Part shown: positions 25,451 through 36,883 of the stretch, piece after piece | Layout: every line of letters begins with the position of its first letter | How positions within the stretch are numbered: the first letter of the stretch is position 1 | Assembly (NCBI GenBank): GCA_022823865.1 | Contig: JAJEHF010000208.1 | Span: 1-64,000 of the forward strand | DNA: 64,000 bases | Origin: Bryobacterales bacterium | GTDB taxonomy: Bacteria; Acidobacteriota; Terriglobia; Bryobacterales; UBA6623 | Direction: 5' to 3' | The notes under the pieces: model-generated | Told to the model about the DNA's origin: nothing | Database searches by the model: none | The model's input: the letters and a program-made list of their open reading frames with translations, nothing else | Translations under genes and position numbers: made by a program

Positions 25451-26333
25451 GGCGTTCCATGAGGGAGCGCAAGTCTTCCCTGTCAGCTGCGTCCATGGCC
25501 ACCAACGGCGGCCGCACGCTCCCGGCCGGGATGCCGGCCAGGGACATCGCAGTCTTGATCATCGAGACCTTGTAGCCGGGTCGGCGATTGCGCAACTCGT
25601 ACATCGGCAGCACCAGATCGTCCAAGATGCCGTTCACATCGGTGAAATTGCCTTCGCGCGCCAGTTCGCGGATGCGCAGCGCGGTTTCCGGCATAAAGCA
25701 CGCGAGGCCCGAGGTGAACGTCTCGACCCCCAGCTTCCAATAGCTAGGCACGAACGGCTCGGCCATGCCGTTGATCCAATGGAAGCGGTCGCCGAAGTGG
25801 CGGCGGACCTGGAGGTAGTGGGACAAGTCGCCGTTCTCGTCCTTGACCATGCAGATGTTCTCCACCCGGCCCAGCCTCTCTAGCAGGGAAAGAGGCAGCG
25901 TGCCGCTCCACTTTGTCTGGTACAGGATGACGCTGATGCCGGCGGCTTCAGCCACCGAGCGATAGTAGTCGGCAAGGCCGCCTTCGTTGGGGTCGGCCAT
26001 GTAGGGTGCGATGCAGAGCACGGCCTTCGCCCCGGCGCGTCGGGCGTAGACGGCCTGTGTGCGCGCCGTCCGCCAGCTCTGGCCAACGCCGAGGATCAGG
26101 TATGCGCGCTGCGGCACCAGTTCCCCGGCGATCTCACAAATCCGCTCGTACTCTGGCAGGCCGAGGGCGTGTAGTTCCCCGTTACTGCCGCAGAACGAGA
26201 GCGCATCGAGCCCGGCCACAAGCATGCGTTCGGCGTGGGCCCGCAATGCCGGCTCGTCGAGTTGCAGGTCTGCGTCCCACGGCGTGACGGGGAACCCGAT
26301 CGTGCCTTGGGGGAATTGGTTTGCTTGCGACAT
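25431..26333 (-). CDS. DapA/NAL-family Schiff-base lyase or dehydratase, KdgD-like
   Basis: TIM-barrel class I aldolase family protein (300 aa from ATG 26333; an in-frame TTG at 26366 is an alternative). The pyruvate-carboxylate loop is CGSNGEL (48-54), the catalytic Tyr is Y138 in ILYQTKW, and the Schiff-base Lys is K164 in VKDENGD. The GSNGEL and KDENGD variants are closer to 5-keto-4-deoxy-glucarate dehydratase (KdgD) and related sugar-acid lyases than to dihydrodipicolinate synthase. It fits as a step after the enolase-superfamily dehydratases in the window. It is transcribed with the exported methyltransferase, whose start it overlaps. Confidence 0.88.
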   Translation of the reverse strand: MSQANQFPQGTIGFPVTPWDADLQLDEPALRAHAERMLVAGLDALSFCGSNGELHALGLPEYERICEIAGELVPQRAYLILGVGQSWRTARTQAVYARRAGAKAVLCIAPYMADPNEGGLADYYRSVAEAAGISVILYQTKWSGTLPLSLLERLGRVENICMVKDENGDLSHYLQVRRHFGDRFHWINGMAEPFVPSYWKLGVETFTSGLACFMPETALRIRELAREGNFTDVNGILDDLVLPMYELRNRRPGYKVSMIKTAMSLAGIPAGSVRPPLVAMDAADREDLRSLMERHGLLAA

Positions 26334-26696
26334 CTGTCTTTGCAGCCCGAGCCTGATGCGTTCCAAGATAACAGCACCGGCGCCGGCACGCGCCCAAGCC
26401 CATCCGGTGCAGCTCTCACACTCAAGCTAGGGGAAAATGGGCACTCGTTCCGGTTCAGTGTGAACGCCCGCTCCACAATGAGGTGAGTGCCCATTCTGCG
26501 CACTCCCGCGCCGGGAACAGAGCTGCGTGCGGCGGGAACCCGGCAACTGCGTGCGGGCTTTCTGCGGGGGGTGCCGCCTATGGTAGATTGGAACCTTGAG
26601 AGGAACGGGCGGCGCTGCCGCTGCCAGCCCTCCCATCCAACCGTCCCCAGCAGCGCCCGGGCGTGCCGACGCTTGCGGCTCTCACGTGCGGCTCCC
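26334..26696. other. Divergent intergenic region upstream of atpH
   Basis: This 363-bp space separates the DapA-like gene (minus) from atpH (plus). It contains an 11-bp perfect inverted repeat (listed separately) and a possible -10 element TAGATT at 26584-26589. No tRNA, no small ORF with coding character and no atpF or F0 gene is present. Confidence 0.5.
26436..26495. repeat. 11-bp perfect inverted repeat between the DapA-like gene and atpH
   Basis: AATGGGCACTC (26436-26446) and GAGTGCCCATT (26485-26495) are exact reverse complements separated by 38 bp. The arms lie in the divergent promoter region. Possible roles are a two-site operator, a large stem-loop leader, or ends of a very small element. 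No flanking direct repeat was seen. Confidence 0.6.
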
Positions 26697-27251
26697 ATGG
26701 ACCAAGCAGTAGCCAATCGTTACGTTTCAGCCTTGGCTGAGGTCGTCGCACAGCAAGACTCGGAGCTATCGCCCGAGGCGGCGTTGGAACAATTGGAGGC
26801 CTTTGGCGAACTGCTGGAAGGGTCTGAGGACTTGGCTGCCGTGCTGCGCTCGCCCTCGATCCAACCCGGCGACAAGCGCCGCTTGATCGAGCAGGTCGGC
26901 GGCCGCCTCGGCCTTGCTCCGCTCATTGTCAACTTTCTATTCGTCGTCACGGACCACCGCCGTATGCGGCACTTCTCCCTGATTGCCGATGGATTCCGCA
27001 CGTGGCTTGACAGCCACCGTGGCAGAATCGAGGTCCAAGTGCGCACCGCCGGCCCGCTCGGTCCCGACCAGAGGGCCGACCTCGAGGGCCGCTTCCGCGA
27101 GCTGACCGGCAAGGACATCCGGGCGAGCTACGCGGAGGATCCCGGCCTGCTCGGCGGCGGCGCGGTGCAGGTGGGCTCGACCCTGTACGACGGATCGCTG
27201 CGGGCGGCCTTGGGGTCGCTGGCGGCCAGGCTGGCGGCTGGTGACCGCTAG
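26697..27251 (+). CDS. atpH: F1 ATP synthase subunit delta (AtpH)
   Basis: Peripheral-stalk subunit that ties F1 to the b subunits. The ATG at 26697 ([13 protein letters not shown]) gives 184 residues, the normal length. Family blocks are [15 protein letters not shown] at the start, [30 protein letters not shown] and the C-terminal [21 protein letters not shown]. It is the first gene of an F1-only operon, with atpA 26 bp downstream. No atpF precedes it, so the F0 genes must lie elsewhere. Confidence 0.96.
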   Translation: MDQAVANRYVSALAEVVAQQDSELSPEAALEQLEAFGELLEGSEDLAAVLRSPSIQPGDKRRLIEQVGGRLGLAPLIVNFLFVVTDHRRMRHFSLIADGFRTWLDSHRGRIEVQVRTAGPLGPDQRADLEGRFRELTGKDIRASYAEDPGLLGGGAVQVGSTLYDGSLRAALGSLAARLAAGDR

Positions 27252-27277
27252 TCGCTCTTGGTAGAGGAACGATTCGA

Positions 27278-28816
27278 ATGGCCAAGATGAACGCATCGGA
27301 AATCACGCAGTTGATCCGCGACCGGATCCAGAACTACGAATCTGCCGTGGAAGTGGCAGAAGTGGGATCGGTGATCTCGCTCGGCGACGGCATCGCTCGC
27401 CTGCACGGCTTGGAGAGCGTGATGGCGGGCGAGCTGCTCGACTTTCGCAACGGCATCTCCGGCATCGCGATGAACCTCGAGGAGGACCAGGTCGGGGCGG
27501 TGCTGCTAGGTGACTACACCAGCCTCAAGGAAGGCGACGAGGTGCGCCGCACGGGGCGGATCATCTCGATTCCCGTGTCCGACGCAATGCTGGGGCGCGT
27601 GGTCAACGCTCTCGGCGAGCCGCTGGACGGCAAGGGCCCCATCGAGGCGACCCAGTACAACCCGATCGAGCGGCTGGCGCCGGGCGTGATCGACCGCGAG
27701 CCGGTCAAGGAGCCGATGCAGACCGGCCTCAAGGCCATCGACGCCATGATCCCGATCGGTCGCGGGCAGCGCGAGCTGATCATCGGGGATCGCCAGACAG
27801 GCAAGACCGCCATTGCCATCGACACCATCCTGAACCAGAAGGGCGGCGATGTGATCTGCATCTATGTCGCCATCGGCCAGAAGCGCTCGACCGTCGCGCA
27901 GGTGCTCAAGACCTTGGAGCAGCAAGGGGCGATGGACTACAGCATCGTCGTCGTGGCTTCCGCGTCGGACCCCGCGCCGATGCAGTACCTGGCGCCTTTC
28001 ACCGGCGCCGCTATCGGGGAGTACTTCCGGGACTCGTCGCGTCACGCGCTGTGCGTCTACGACGATCTTTCCAAGCATGCCGCCGCCTATCGTGAGATCT
28101 CGCTGCTGCTGCGGCGACCGCCCGGGCGCGAGGCCTATCCGGGCGACGTGTTCTACCTGCATTCGCGCCTGCTGGAGCGCGCGGCCAAGTTGAGCGAGCA
28201 GCTCGGGGGCGGGTCGCTGACGGCACTGCCGTTCATCGAGACCCAAGCCGGCGACGTGTCGGCCTACATCCCGACAAACGTGATCTCGATCACCGATGGC
28301 CAGATCTATCTCCAGGCCGACCTATTCAACGCAAACGTCCGCCCGGCCGTGGACGTCGGCATCTCGGTCAGCCGTGTCGGCGGCAACGCCCAGATCAAGG
28401 CCATGAAGTCGGTGGCGGGCACGCTGCGGCTGGATCTGGCTCAATACCGCGCCCTGTCGGCGTTCGCGCAGTTTGGCTCTGACCTAGACAAGGCCTCGCA
28501 GCAGCAGTTGCACCGCGGTGACCGCTTGGTCGAGGTGCTGAAGCAGAAACAGTACGATCCGCTTCCGGTCGAGAAGCAGATCGCGATCATCTTCGCCGGA
28601 ACGAAGGGCCATCTCGATGACTTGGAACTGTCCCAGATCGCCGACTTCGAGGCCGGGTTGTACGACTACCTTGACCGCCAGGGTGACGACGGCGCGCTGG
28701 CTCTGATCCGGGGTCGGCGCGTGCTCGACGACGACGTCGCCAATGCGCTTCAAGACGCCATCGGCGCTTACAAGGAGCAGTTCGCGGCGCTCCATCCGGT
28801 GGCGAAGGCAAGCTAG
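27278..28816 (+). CDS. atpA: F1 ATP synthase subunit alpha (AtpA)
   Basis: Non-catalytic nucleotide-binding subunit of the F1 hexamer, 512 residues. An N-terminal beta-barrel domain is followed by the Walker A loop GDRQTGKT at 170-177, the Walker B region around [10 protein letters not shown], and the arginine-finger stretch [15 protein letters not shown]. It is preceded by a GAGG ribosome-binding site. It is followed 2 bp later by atpG. The sequence looks intact with no deviation from the family. Confidence 0.98.
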   Translation: MAKMNASEITQLIRDRIQNYESAVEVAEVGSVISLGDGIARLHGLESVMAGELLDFRNGISGIAMNLEEDQVGAVLLGDYTSLKEGDEVRRTGRIISIPVSDAMLGRVVNALGEPLDGKGPIEATQYNPIERLAPGVIDREPVKEPMQTGLKAIDAMIPIGRGQRELIIGDRQTGKTAIAIDTILNQKGGDVICIYVAIGQKRSTVAQVLKTLEQQGAMDYSIVVVASASDPAPMQYLAPFTGAAIGEYFRDSSRHALCVYDDLSKHAAAYREISLLLRRPPGREAYPGDVFYLHSRLLERAAKLSEQLGGGSLTALPFIETQAGDVSAYIPTNVISITDGQIYLQADLFNANVRPAVDVGISVSRVGGNAQIKAMKSVAGTLRLDLAQYRALSAFAQFGSDLDKASQQQLHRGDRLVEVLKQKQYDPLPVEKQIAIIFAGTKGHLDDLELSQIADFEAGLYDYLDRQGDDGALALIRGRRVLDDDVANALQDAIGAYKEQFAALHPVAKAS

Positions 28817-28818
28817 AG

Positions 28819-31150
<2,332 letters not shown>

Positions 31151-31325
31151 GTTCGCTGGCAGTCCTTGCAAGCAAGTTCGGCTAGCGGCGGATGGCTGGG
31201 CGAGGCTTTCGGGCTCGGTTGTTCGCCGTCAATCCGTAGACCAACCGTTCGAAGCGCCGGGCGCCGACGGTTCGCCAGATTGCCAGTTGCCCAGTGCTGA
31301 ATGATGGGTTCGGCCCCCCGCTCTG

Positions 31326-32729
31326 TCACTCCGTGAAGAATCTCCACTCATTCAGCCGGTCGGGATCGTAATTGGGATTGAGGGTAGGCATCTGCGCGCC
31401 GACCTCATGCCGCCATTGGCGAAGCTCGTTCAACAGTTGCTCTGACTCTTCTGGCATCGAGTAGATCAGGTTCACCGTCTCGCCGATATCGTTCTCGATG
31501 TCATAGAGTTCCGCCTGCGTTCCGTCGAAGTGTTCGATCAGACGGAATCGCCCCTTGCGTATGACTCCGTGGGGCGACGCTCCTCCGCGATGATAGTGCG
31601 GGTAATGCCAATAGAGGGCCTCCCGTCCGAGCGGTTGTTGCTGCAGCAGCAGGGGGAGGAGATTGACGCCATCAAGATCCTGCTCCTCCGTCGGTTCCTG
31701 CCCGGTCACCGCCTGTAGCGTAGGGAAGAAATCGACGCTACTAACTGGCTCGCTCGTCTCGATTCCTCCCGGGACCTTTCCGGGCCACCGGATAATGAGA
31801 GGCACACGATAGGCGCCTTCGTACGCGGAACCCTTTCCGCCCCGCAATGGGGCGTTGTTGGTCTTCTGCGGCCTGTCTGCATAGTGGTTGCCGCCGTTGT
31901 CCGAAGCAAATATGAACAGCGTCTTGTCCGCCAGTTCCAGGTCGTCGAGAGACTGCATGATCCGCCCGACATTCTCGTCTAGGCTGTGAATCATCCCGGC
32001 GTTGACCGGATTGCGCTGGACATGTTCCGAGGTAAGCTTCGCTGCGTATTTCCGCGTGAGTTCTTCCTTGGCCTGGGTTGGACGGTGAGGTGTTGAATAC
32101 GCTACGTACATGAAGAACGGGCGATCATGGGACCGCTCTAGCCTCCGTATCACTTCATCGGTCAATCGGTCGGTGAAGTAGTCGCCATCTTCGCCGGACA
32201 TGTTCTTGACGTTCGGCCAGGGATAGAAATACCCGCCTGGTCCCCAGGCCGATTCCGCGATGCTGTGATCGAATCCCTGCGTGACCGGAAAGTGCTCTTG
32301 GCGTCCCAAGTGCCATTTGCCGAAATGGTATGTCTCGTAACCGACCCGTTTCAGCATCTCCGCAAGCGTGACTTCTTCGTGCGACAGATACCGCGGCCAA
32401 TCCGGCGGTGTCAGGGCGGCATAGGGGCAGTCTAGACCGCGAATGAAATCGGTCAGATGCAGCCGTGCCGGCGTCTTGCCCGTGAGGATAGCCGCGCGGG
32501 TGGGCGAGCAGACGGTCGCTGCGGCGTAGGCGTCGGTGAAACGCAGACCTTGGGATGCCAGGCGGTCGATGCTCGGTGTTTCGTAGAACGTACTGCCGTA
32601 ACAGCTCAGATCCCGCCAGCCGAGGTCATCGGTAAGGACGAGCAGGATATTAGGGGGCGAGGCCCGCATCGACGCGGGAATAAGCAAGCCGGACAGTCCA
32701 AGGACGAGGAATGCGGCGACGCGTGGCAT
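31326..32729 (-). CDS. Family S1 sulfatase, exported
   Basis: Sulfate-ester hydrolase of 467 residues. ATG 32729 is chosen because GGAGG lies 9 nt upstream and a signal peptide (MPRVAAFLVLGLSGLLIPAS) follows; an in-frame start at 32873 adds 48 residues. Metal block NILLVLTDDLGW, maturation motif CSPTR with C74, then HFGKWHLG and SDNGGNH. It is closely related to the sulfatase at 219-1577 through the whole length, including YWHYPHYHRGG and the C-terminal EVGAQMP. It is convergent with atpD, and the cassette at 33.0-35.0 kb lies upstream on the same strand. Confidence 0.95.
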   Translation of the reverse strand: MPRVAAFLVLGLSGLLIPASMRASPPNILLVLTDDLGWRDLSCYGSTFYETPSIDRLASQGLRFTDAYAAATVCSPTRAAILTGKTPARLHLTDFIRGLDCPYAALTPPDWPRYLSHEEVTLAEMLKRVGYETYHFGKWHLGRQEHFPVTQGFDHSIAESAWGPGGYFYPWPNVKNMSGEDGDYFTDRLTDEVIRRLERSHDRPFFMYVAYSTPHRPTQAKEELTRKYAAKLTSEHVQRNPVNAGMIHSLDENVGRIMQSLDDLELADKTLFIFASDNGGNHYADRPQKTNNAPLRGGKGSAYEGAYRVPLIIRWPGKVPGGIETSEPVSSVDFFPTLQAVTGQEPTEEQDLDGVNLLPLLLQQQPLGREALYWHYPHYHRGGASPHGVIRKGRFRLIEHFDGTQAELYDIENDIGETVNLIYSMPEESEQLLNELRQWRHEVGAQMPTLNPNYDPDRLNEWRFFTE

Positions 32730-33007
32730 TCGTGAATCCCTCCAGGCTCTCTCAGTGCCAGGCAGGTCTCTATTCTCGCCTTGATTGAGGCTCGCTCGCA
32801 CGCTGGCGTGTCGGCCGAAATCGAAGGGGGCGACCATCATCCGACTCAGGGCTCGGTGGTGGTGCGCGCTCATGCGTCACGGCGGCTCGGGGAATGGAAC
32901 CCAAGCGCCTGGTCTGTCTCGGGACTCATATCCATCCTGTATGCCCTCCGGTCTATCGATTTGGTTCCGAAGCCCGTGAAGTCATGGCCGATGGGTGATA
33001 CCACTGG
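32730..33007. other. Intergenic region; no gene seen
   Basis: The space between the sulfatase start and the cassette carries the sulfatase promoter and Shine-Dalgarno. Open frames on the plus strand here have no coding character. It contains nothing else I can name. If the small ORF at 33008-33295 is not real, the gene-free stretch extends to 33291. Confidence 0.4.
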
Positions 33008-33295
33008 TCAGGATTCCCACGCCTCGATCGTATGCTCGACACGTACCTGCACGTAAGCGTCAGCGTGCCGGGCGAAGCGTTCAGCATCTACCTCGGTCAC
33101 AGGAAGATGCGCGTTGATTCCTTTCTCGTCCGATCCTTGCCTTCCGCCGAATGCGTGTCTGCCGCCGAGGCGGTCCGCGGCCTCGGTTCCGCCACGACTT
33201 GGGAACTGGGATCGACCGGGACGGACGGCAATGACGAGGACTTCGTTAGCTTGCACCGTGCATGGCGCACGGTCGTGGTCGGAACGGAAAGTCAC
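33008..33295 (-). CDS. Possible small third gene of the cassette (95 aa, unknown)
   Basis: A GTG start at 33295 overlaps the stop of the upstream 437-residue gene in a GTGA arrangement, the usual sign of translational coupling. The product is basic in its middle and ends with an amphipathic stretch (TEVDAERFARHADAYVQVRV). Third-codon GC content looks moderate and similar to the upstream gene. Against it, a plus-strand frame (33032-33394) has higher third-position GC. No family is recognised. I give it just under even odds. Confidence 0.4.
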   Translation of the reverse strand: MTFRSDHDRAPCTVQANEVLVIAVRPGRSQFPSRGGTEAADRLGGRHAFGGRQGSDEKGINAHLPVTEVDAERFARHADAYVQVRVEHTIEAWES

Positions 33296-34605
33296 GATGC
33301 GAGCGCGGCAGAACTCAGCACACCGTGGTTGAGCAGTGTAGATCTAATCAGCCAAGCCGACACATTGAAGTGCTGTGCCGCGTCCTCGATGTAATCGTCG
33401 TCCGGAACGTTGGATCCGAGGTGATCACGTAGCGCTTCGAACGGACACAGGAAAGCCTGTGCGAAGGCTCGCTGGAATTGCTGCCGCTCAGACCCCGTAT
33501 CCGTCACCGGAAGCAGCCTGTCACCGTCTGCCGCTAGCAGATGGTCTCCGATGATGCGTGCAAGGGCGAATCGGCGGCCAGTGGGATGGCGCTTCTTTAG
33601 CGAGGCCACGAGACAGTCTTTGTCTGGGCAGCTGCGGAACCCGGCGGGAATTGGAACGTTTTCCTCGAATCCAAGATGGATCCATTCCACCGAGACTTTA
33701 CACAGTTCCGCCAGCGTGTGGTTATCTACCGTGTCTCGGTCAATCGACCACTCGCGGCGCACTAGCTCGGCTAGCGCTGCCCCCTTTCTCCAAGGCTTCT
33801 GGTTGCGGATCTTAAGGCTTGCAGCTTCGGCCTTCATTTTTGGTGTTATGTCAAGCCGCATAAGGCACGATCTCTGACGAACATCGCGCCAGAGTGCCTC
33901 GAAGTCTTCCAGCGCCCGGCTCTTCGAGGACGCTGCCAGTTCCCCGACGGGATCGCGACCAACCTCATCCGCGGCGTGGCGAAGGCCGGCGAGTACAGCC
34001 GGTTCCGCCTCTTCCGGGTCGAATCCCATCCTAGCCTCGATCACCCGGTCAAAGCTCAATACTGGATCTTCGATTTCCTGGCCGAGATCGCGCCAAGCAG
34101 ACAACAATTCCTGCGGCCCGTCCGCGTCTTGACTGGCCCAAGATTGCAACCGTGAGGCTACCGTTTCTACGAAGTCTCGCACCGCATTCTCGAATTCGTC
34201 CGCCGGCACATGAATATTCACTTCGCTCAAGAACCGCAAGGGCGATGTCGTACCCAAGCTGATGGGGTTGGACCGAATCTGCACGGTTGCATCACCGCCC
34301 ACGAACTCCAAGTCTGGCCACAAGTAGCCGTTCCCGGCAGCACCGACTCGGTGGCTCATGTTCCAAGACACCCCTTCTCCTTGCATCTCCCAGCGCAATC
34401 GCCACCAGTTCGCGATGAACCACGAGGCGAGATCGTAAGCAGACACCCGTATTCCTGACCGGTAGGCGCGGGCGTGAGTGTCTACTAGCGCAGTCACGGG
34501 CACGCCATCGGCCTCAATCCCTACTTCAGCTAGGAAATGGCGATTCGCCGCGCCGCCGGAGGCGGGCTCCACCCATCGGCAATCGATCCTAAACTTACCG
34601 CTCAT
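33292..34605 (-). CDS. Large unknown protein with a C-terminal ImmA/IrrE-like (M78) domain lacking HExxH
   Basis: A 437-residue protein. Residues ~1-150 read as a beta-rich domain with a Trp-rich core (WFIANWWRLRWE, 62-73). Residues ~265-310 are helical, with a short helix-turn-helix-like run (AALAELVRREWSIDRDTVDN). Residues ~340-430 have the layout of ImmA/IrrE metallopeptidases: RRFALARIIGDHLL where RRFTLAHELGH is usual, then ERQQFQRAFAQAFLCPFEALRDHL and a C-terminal AAQHFNVSAWLIRSTLLNHG. The zinc-binding HExxH is replaced by ARIIG, so proteolysis is unlikely. The upstream gene overlaps its start by 11 bp. It may be a regulator or a sensor; function unknown. Confidence 0.7.
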   Translation of the reverse strand: MSGKFRIDCRWVEPASGGAANRHFLAEVGIEADGVPVTALVDTHARAYRSGIRVSAYDLASWFIANWWRLRWEMQGEGVSWNMSHRVGAAGNGYLWPDLEFVGGDATVQIRSNPISLGTTSPLRFLSEVNIHVPADEFENAVRDFVETVASRLQSWASQDADGPQELLSAWRDLGQEIEDPVLSFDRVIEARMGFDPEEAEPAVLAGLRHAADEVGRDPVGELAASSKSRALEDFEALWRDVRQRSCLMRLDITPKMKAEAASLKIRNQKPWRKGAALAELVRREWSIDRDTVDNHTLAELCKVSVEWIHLGFEENVPIPAGFRSCPDKDCLVASLKKRHPTGRRFALARIIGDHLLAADGDRLLPVTDTGSERQQFQRAFAQAFLCPFEALRDHLGSNVPDDDYIEDAAQHFNVSAWLIRSTLLNHGVLSSAALAS

Positions 34606-35017
34606 GCTGGCCCCACAGGCTGATTATGACCTCTCTAAACGGATCTGTCTTGGGCATCGGATATCCGTGATACGTGCCCGCGCTCTCATTCTCCAATTGC
34701 GCCTCGACGGGATCACCGCCTTCAGTCACCGCCCAGATGTTCTGGGGGAAGCCCGCGCGGACCTGGCGACTGACGAGGCCTCGACGGGCGCCTTCCTTCA
34801 AGAGCCGCAGTGCAGTCGCCCGGTCCAGGACCTCTATCCAGTCGCACTTTGACTTATCCGGACGCGGTTGGACGGGCGGCGTCAGTCCGAAATCGCCGGG
34901 CCTCTCCTTGTGCTCTGGGTTCCCCGTGTAGCTTACTCGATCAGCTAGCTTCTTGAGCTCCTCAATGTCCCAGCCGTGAGCGACTCTTCGCTTCGGATTG
35001 AATCTGCGGCGTGGCAT
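34595..35017 (-). CDS. Small basic protein of unknown function, first gene of the cassette (140 aa)
   Basis: ATG 35017 (MPRRRFNPKRRVAHGWDIEE) is chosen over an in-frame start at 35122, whose extra 35 residues look non-coding. The protein has a basic N-terminus, a mid segment YTGNPEHKERPGDFGLTPP, a helical part (ATALRLLKEGARRGLVS) and a C-terminal beta-rich part with FPQNIWAVTEGG, EAQLEN and GTYHGYPMPKTDPFR. The density of Gly, Pro and aromatic residues suggests a conserved, folded family. Its last 11 bp overlap the start of the ImmA-like gene, so the two are coupled. No family name can be assigned. Confidence 0.65.
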   Translation of the reverse strand: MPRRRFNPKRRVAHGWDIEELKKLADRVSYTGNPEHKERPGDFGLTPPVQPRPDKSKCDWIEVLDRATALRLLKEGARRGLVSRQVRAGFPQNIWAVTEGGDPVEAQLENESAGTYHGYPMPKTDPFREVIISLWGQHER

Positions 35018-35431
35018 CGATCTGCCCGAGTTCTTGCTGAAACCCTTGGCGCTGAAGTGCAGAAATCGTCGGATCCGACTTCTCGCACTCCACATTTGAA
35101 TGTTACACGGAGAATCTTCCACTTCGCAGAGAATGCGGCTGGACGATTCTGGGATAGACGTGTCTGGGACACAGCCTCTCGGATAGGAAGAAGCATCGCA
35201 ATTGCGTCATCGTCATGGGAGGTTGCCCGTACTAACCGCACAGCAGACTACGAAACAACTAACCTCGGCAGCTCTGCGTAGCGCAATCTCTTGCCGTACG
35301 TCGGGCACGCAACGAGAGCCATCCAGCGGACCCTGTCGAACCCGAGTGTCCAGTGGCGATTCGCGAACTCGTTCACCGAGTGCGCTGGGCGCTCTTGTCT
35401 CCCTTGTCCTAGGCTCTGGCAGCCCGTGGCC
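35018..35431. other. Gene-free stretch upstream of the cassette
   Basis: About 414 bp between the cassette start and the end of the next sulfatase. It contains relatively AT-rich patches near 35090-35260. Short frames exist on both strands, but none has a plausible start, length or codon usage. It should hold the cassette promoter; I see no clear hexamers, repeats, att-like sequences or RNA gene. Confidence 0.4.
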
Positions 35432-36883
35432 TCACTCGTGCAGTAGCGCGGGCTGCGGATCCGCGACTTGGCCGCGCGGCCGTTGCCCCGAGCTAGGAAC
35501 GCCGCGGTCTCCCAGTTCTGTCCTGGCCCTGGCGGCGAGGCGCATCAGGCGTTCGACCACCTGCGGGCGCCGTGACGCAAGATTGCGCCGGCTTCCAATG
35601 TCTGTCTCCAGATCGAATAGCAGCGGGCTGCTCGATCCCGCGGTCCCAAAGTGCGGGTGCCTGGTGGTCGGTTCCGGCAGGGGGACAAACAGTTTCCATT
35701 TGCCGGAGCGCACGGCCTGGAGCTCGTCTTCGCGGAAGTAGTACAGCTCGTCTCGCGGCGAACGGGCGGTGCCTCTTCCGAGCAGCGCGTCGCCGACGTC
35801 CACCCCGTCGATGTCGCGATCTTCGGGCACTTCAGTGCCCGCCAGTGCGGCGAGCGTCGGGAGCAGATCGAGCATGCTCATCAGTTCGGCGGACTGGGTG
35901 CCCGCCGGGATCGTGCCCGGCCACCAGGCGATGGCTGGAACGCGGAATCCGCCCTCGGCAGTGGTGTAGCCGCGCCCGTGGAGCGGCAGGTTGCTGCCGC
36001 GGACGGGACTGCTCGGATCCGGTGCTAGCGGAGCGCCGTTGTCCGAAGTCCATAGAACAAGTGTGTTGGCGCTGAGTCCCCTCTCGACGAGTCTGTCAAG
36101 GATCTGGCCGGTCGACCAGTCGAGTTCCTCGACCGAATCGCCCCACGGGCCGTTGGAGCTCCTGCCGCGGAACCCCTCGCTGGCGAACGGCGCCGCGGTG
36201 CTGCCTGGCATGGCGTGCGCCAGATACAGGAAGAACGGGCGATTAGCGTGCTCGTCGATGTAGCGCAACGCTGCTTCGGTGTAGCGCTTGGTGAGCAGAT
36301 TGCGGTCCACCGGCGCCTCGATCACGGACTCGTCGCGCAGCAACGGCAGGGGCGGCCACTCGTCCCCGTCGAAGCGCTGGCGATTCCGATTGCCCAGCTG
36401 GCGCGTCATGTCGTCGCTGTAGGGAATGCCCAAGTACGAGTCGAAGCCATGCCTTGTCGGCAGGAATTCCGGTTGGTCGCCCAAGTGCCACTTGCCGATG
36501 ATGGCGGTGGCGTAACCCGCGGAGCGCAGCAGCTCGGCGACGGTGAGCTCGTCCGCGTGCAACCCATAGGGAGAGATCGGGCGCAAGACCAAGCCGTCGC
36601 GGGGGTTCGTGTGCAGGCCGATGCGCTGCGCATAGCAGCCCGTCATCAGGCTCGCCCGCGAGGGAGTGCATACCCCCGCGCTGGCATAGAAATGAGTCAG
36701 CTTGCGGCCCTCGCGGGCCATCCGGTTCAGGCTCGGCGTCCGGTGGTGCCGCGCGCCGAAGGGCTCCGTGTCGCCGTAGCCGAGGTTGTCGGCCAGCAGC
36801 AGGACTATGTTCGGCGGGCGCGCCTGCGTCGGCACCGGAAGCAGGGCGGCCAGCAAGACCGCAGCGCCCAGCAGCGCGATCAC
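35432..36883 (-). CDS. Family S1 sulfatase, third gene of the DUF1553-DUF1501 operon
   Basis: Arylsulfatase-type enzyme of 483 residues. GTG 36883 overlaps the TGA of the DUF1501 gene (GTGA) and opens into a signal peptide (residues 1-21), so translation is coupled. The maturation motif is CTPSR with C72. The first metal-binding block reads [11 protein letters not shown], with Asn where the second Asp of the usual ADD is found; this may alter Ca2+ coordination. Other blocks are IGKWHLGDQ and TSDNGAPL. The link with DUF1553 and DUF1501 genes suggests a shared polysaccharide-degradation role. Confidence 0.94.
   Translation of the reverse strand: MIALLGAAVLLAALLPVPTQARPPNIVLLLADNLGYGDTEPFGARHHRTPSLNRMAREGRKLTHFYASAGVCTPSRASLMTGCYAQRIGLHTNPRDGLVLRPISPYGLHADELTVAELLRSAGYATAIIGKWHLGDQPEFLPTRHGFDSYLGIPYSDDMTRQLGNRNRQRFDGDEWPPLPLLRDESVIEAPVDRNLLTKRYTEAALRYIDEHANRPFFLYLAHAMPGSTAAPFASEGFRGRSSNGPWGDSVEELDWSTGQILDRLVERGLSANTLVLWTSDNGAPLAPDPSSPVRGSNLPLHGRGYTTAEGGFRVPAIAWWPGTIPAGTQSAELMSMLDLLPTLAALAGTEVPEDRDIDGVDVGDALLGRGTARSPRDELYYFREDELQAVRSGKWKLFVPLPEPTTRHPHFGTAGSSSPLLFDLETDIGSRRNLASRRPQVVERLMRLAARARTELGDRGVPSSGQRPRGQVADPQPALLHE

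Noticed and set aside
31151-31325. Search for a missing atpC after atpD
   Set aside because: No frame on the plus strand has epsilon-subunit features; 175 bp is also too short for the ~130-residue protein.
33032-33394. Plus-strand 120-codon frame with high third-position GC, opposite the cassette
   Set aside because: It runs antisense into the end of the 437-aa gene and has no upstream signal; the minus-strand cassette offers a better context. Not fully excluded.
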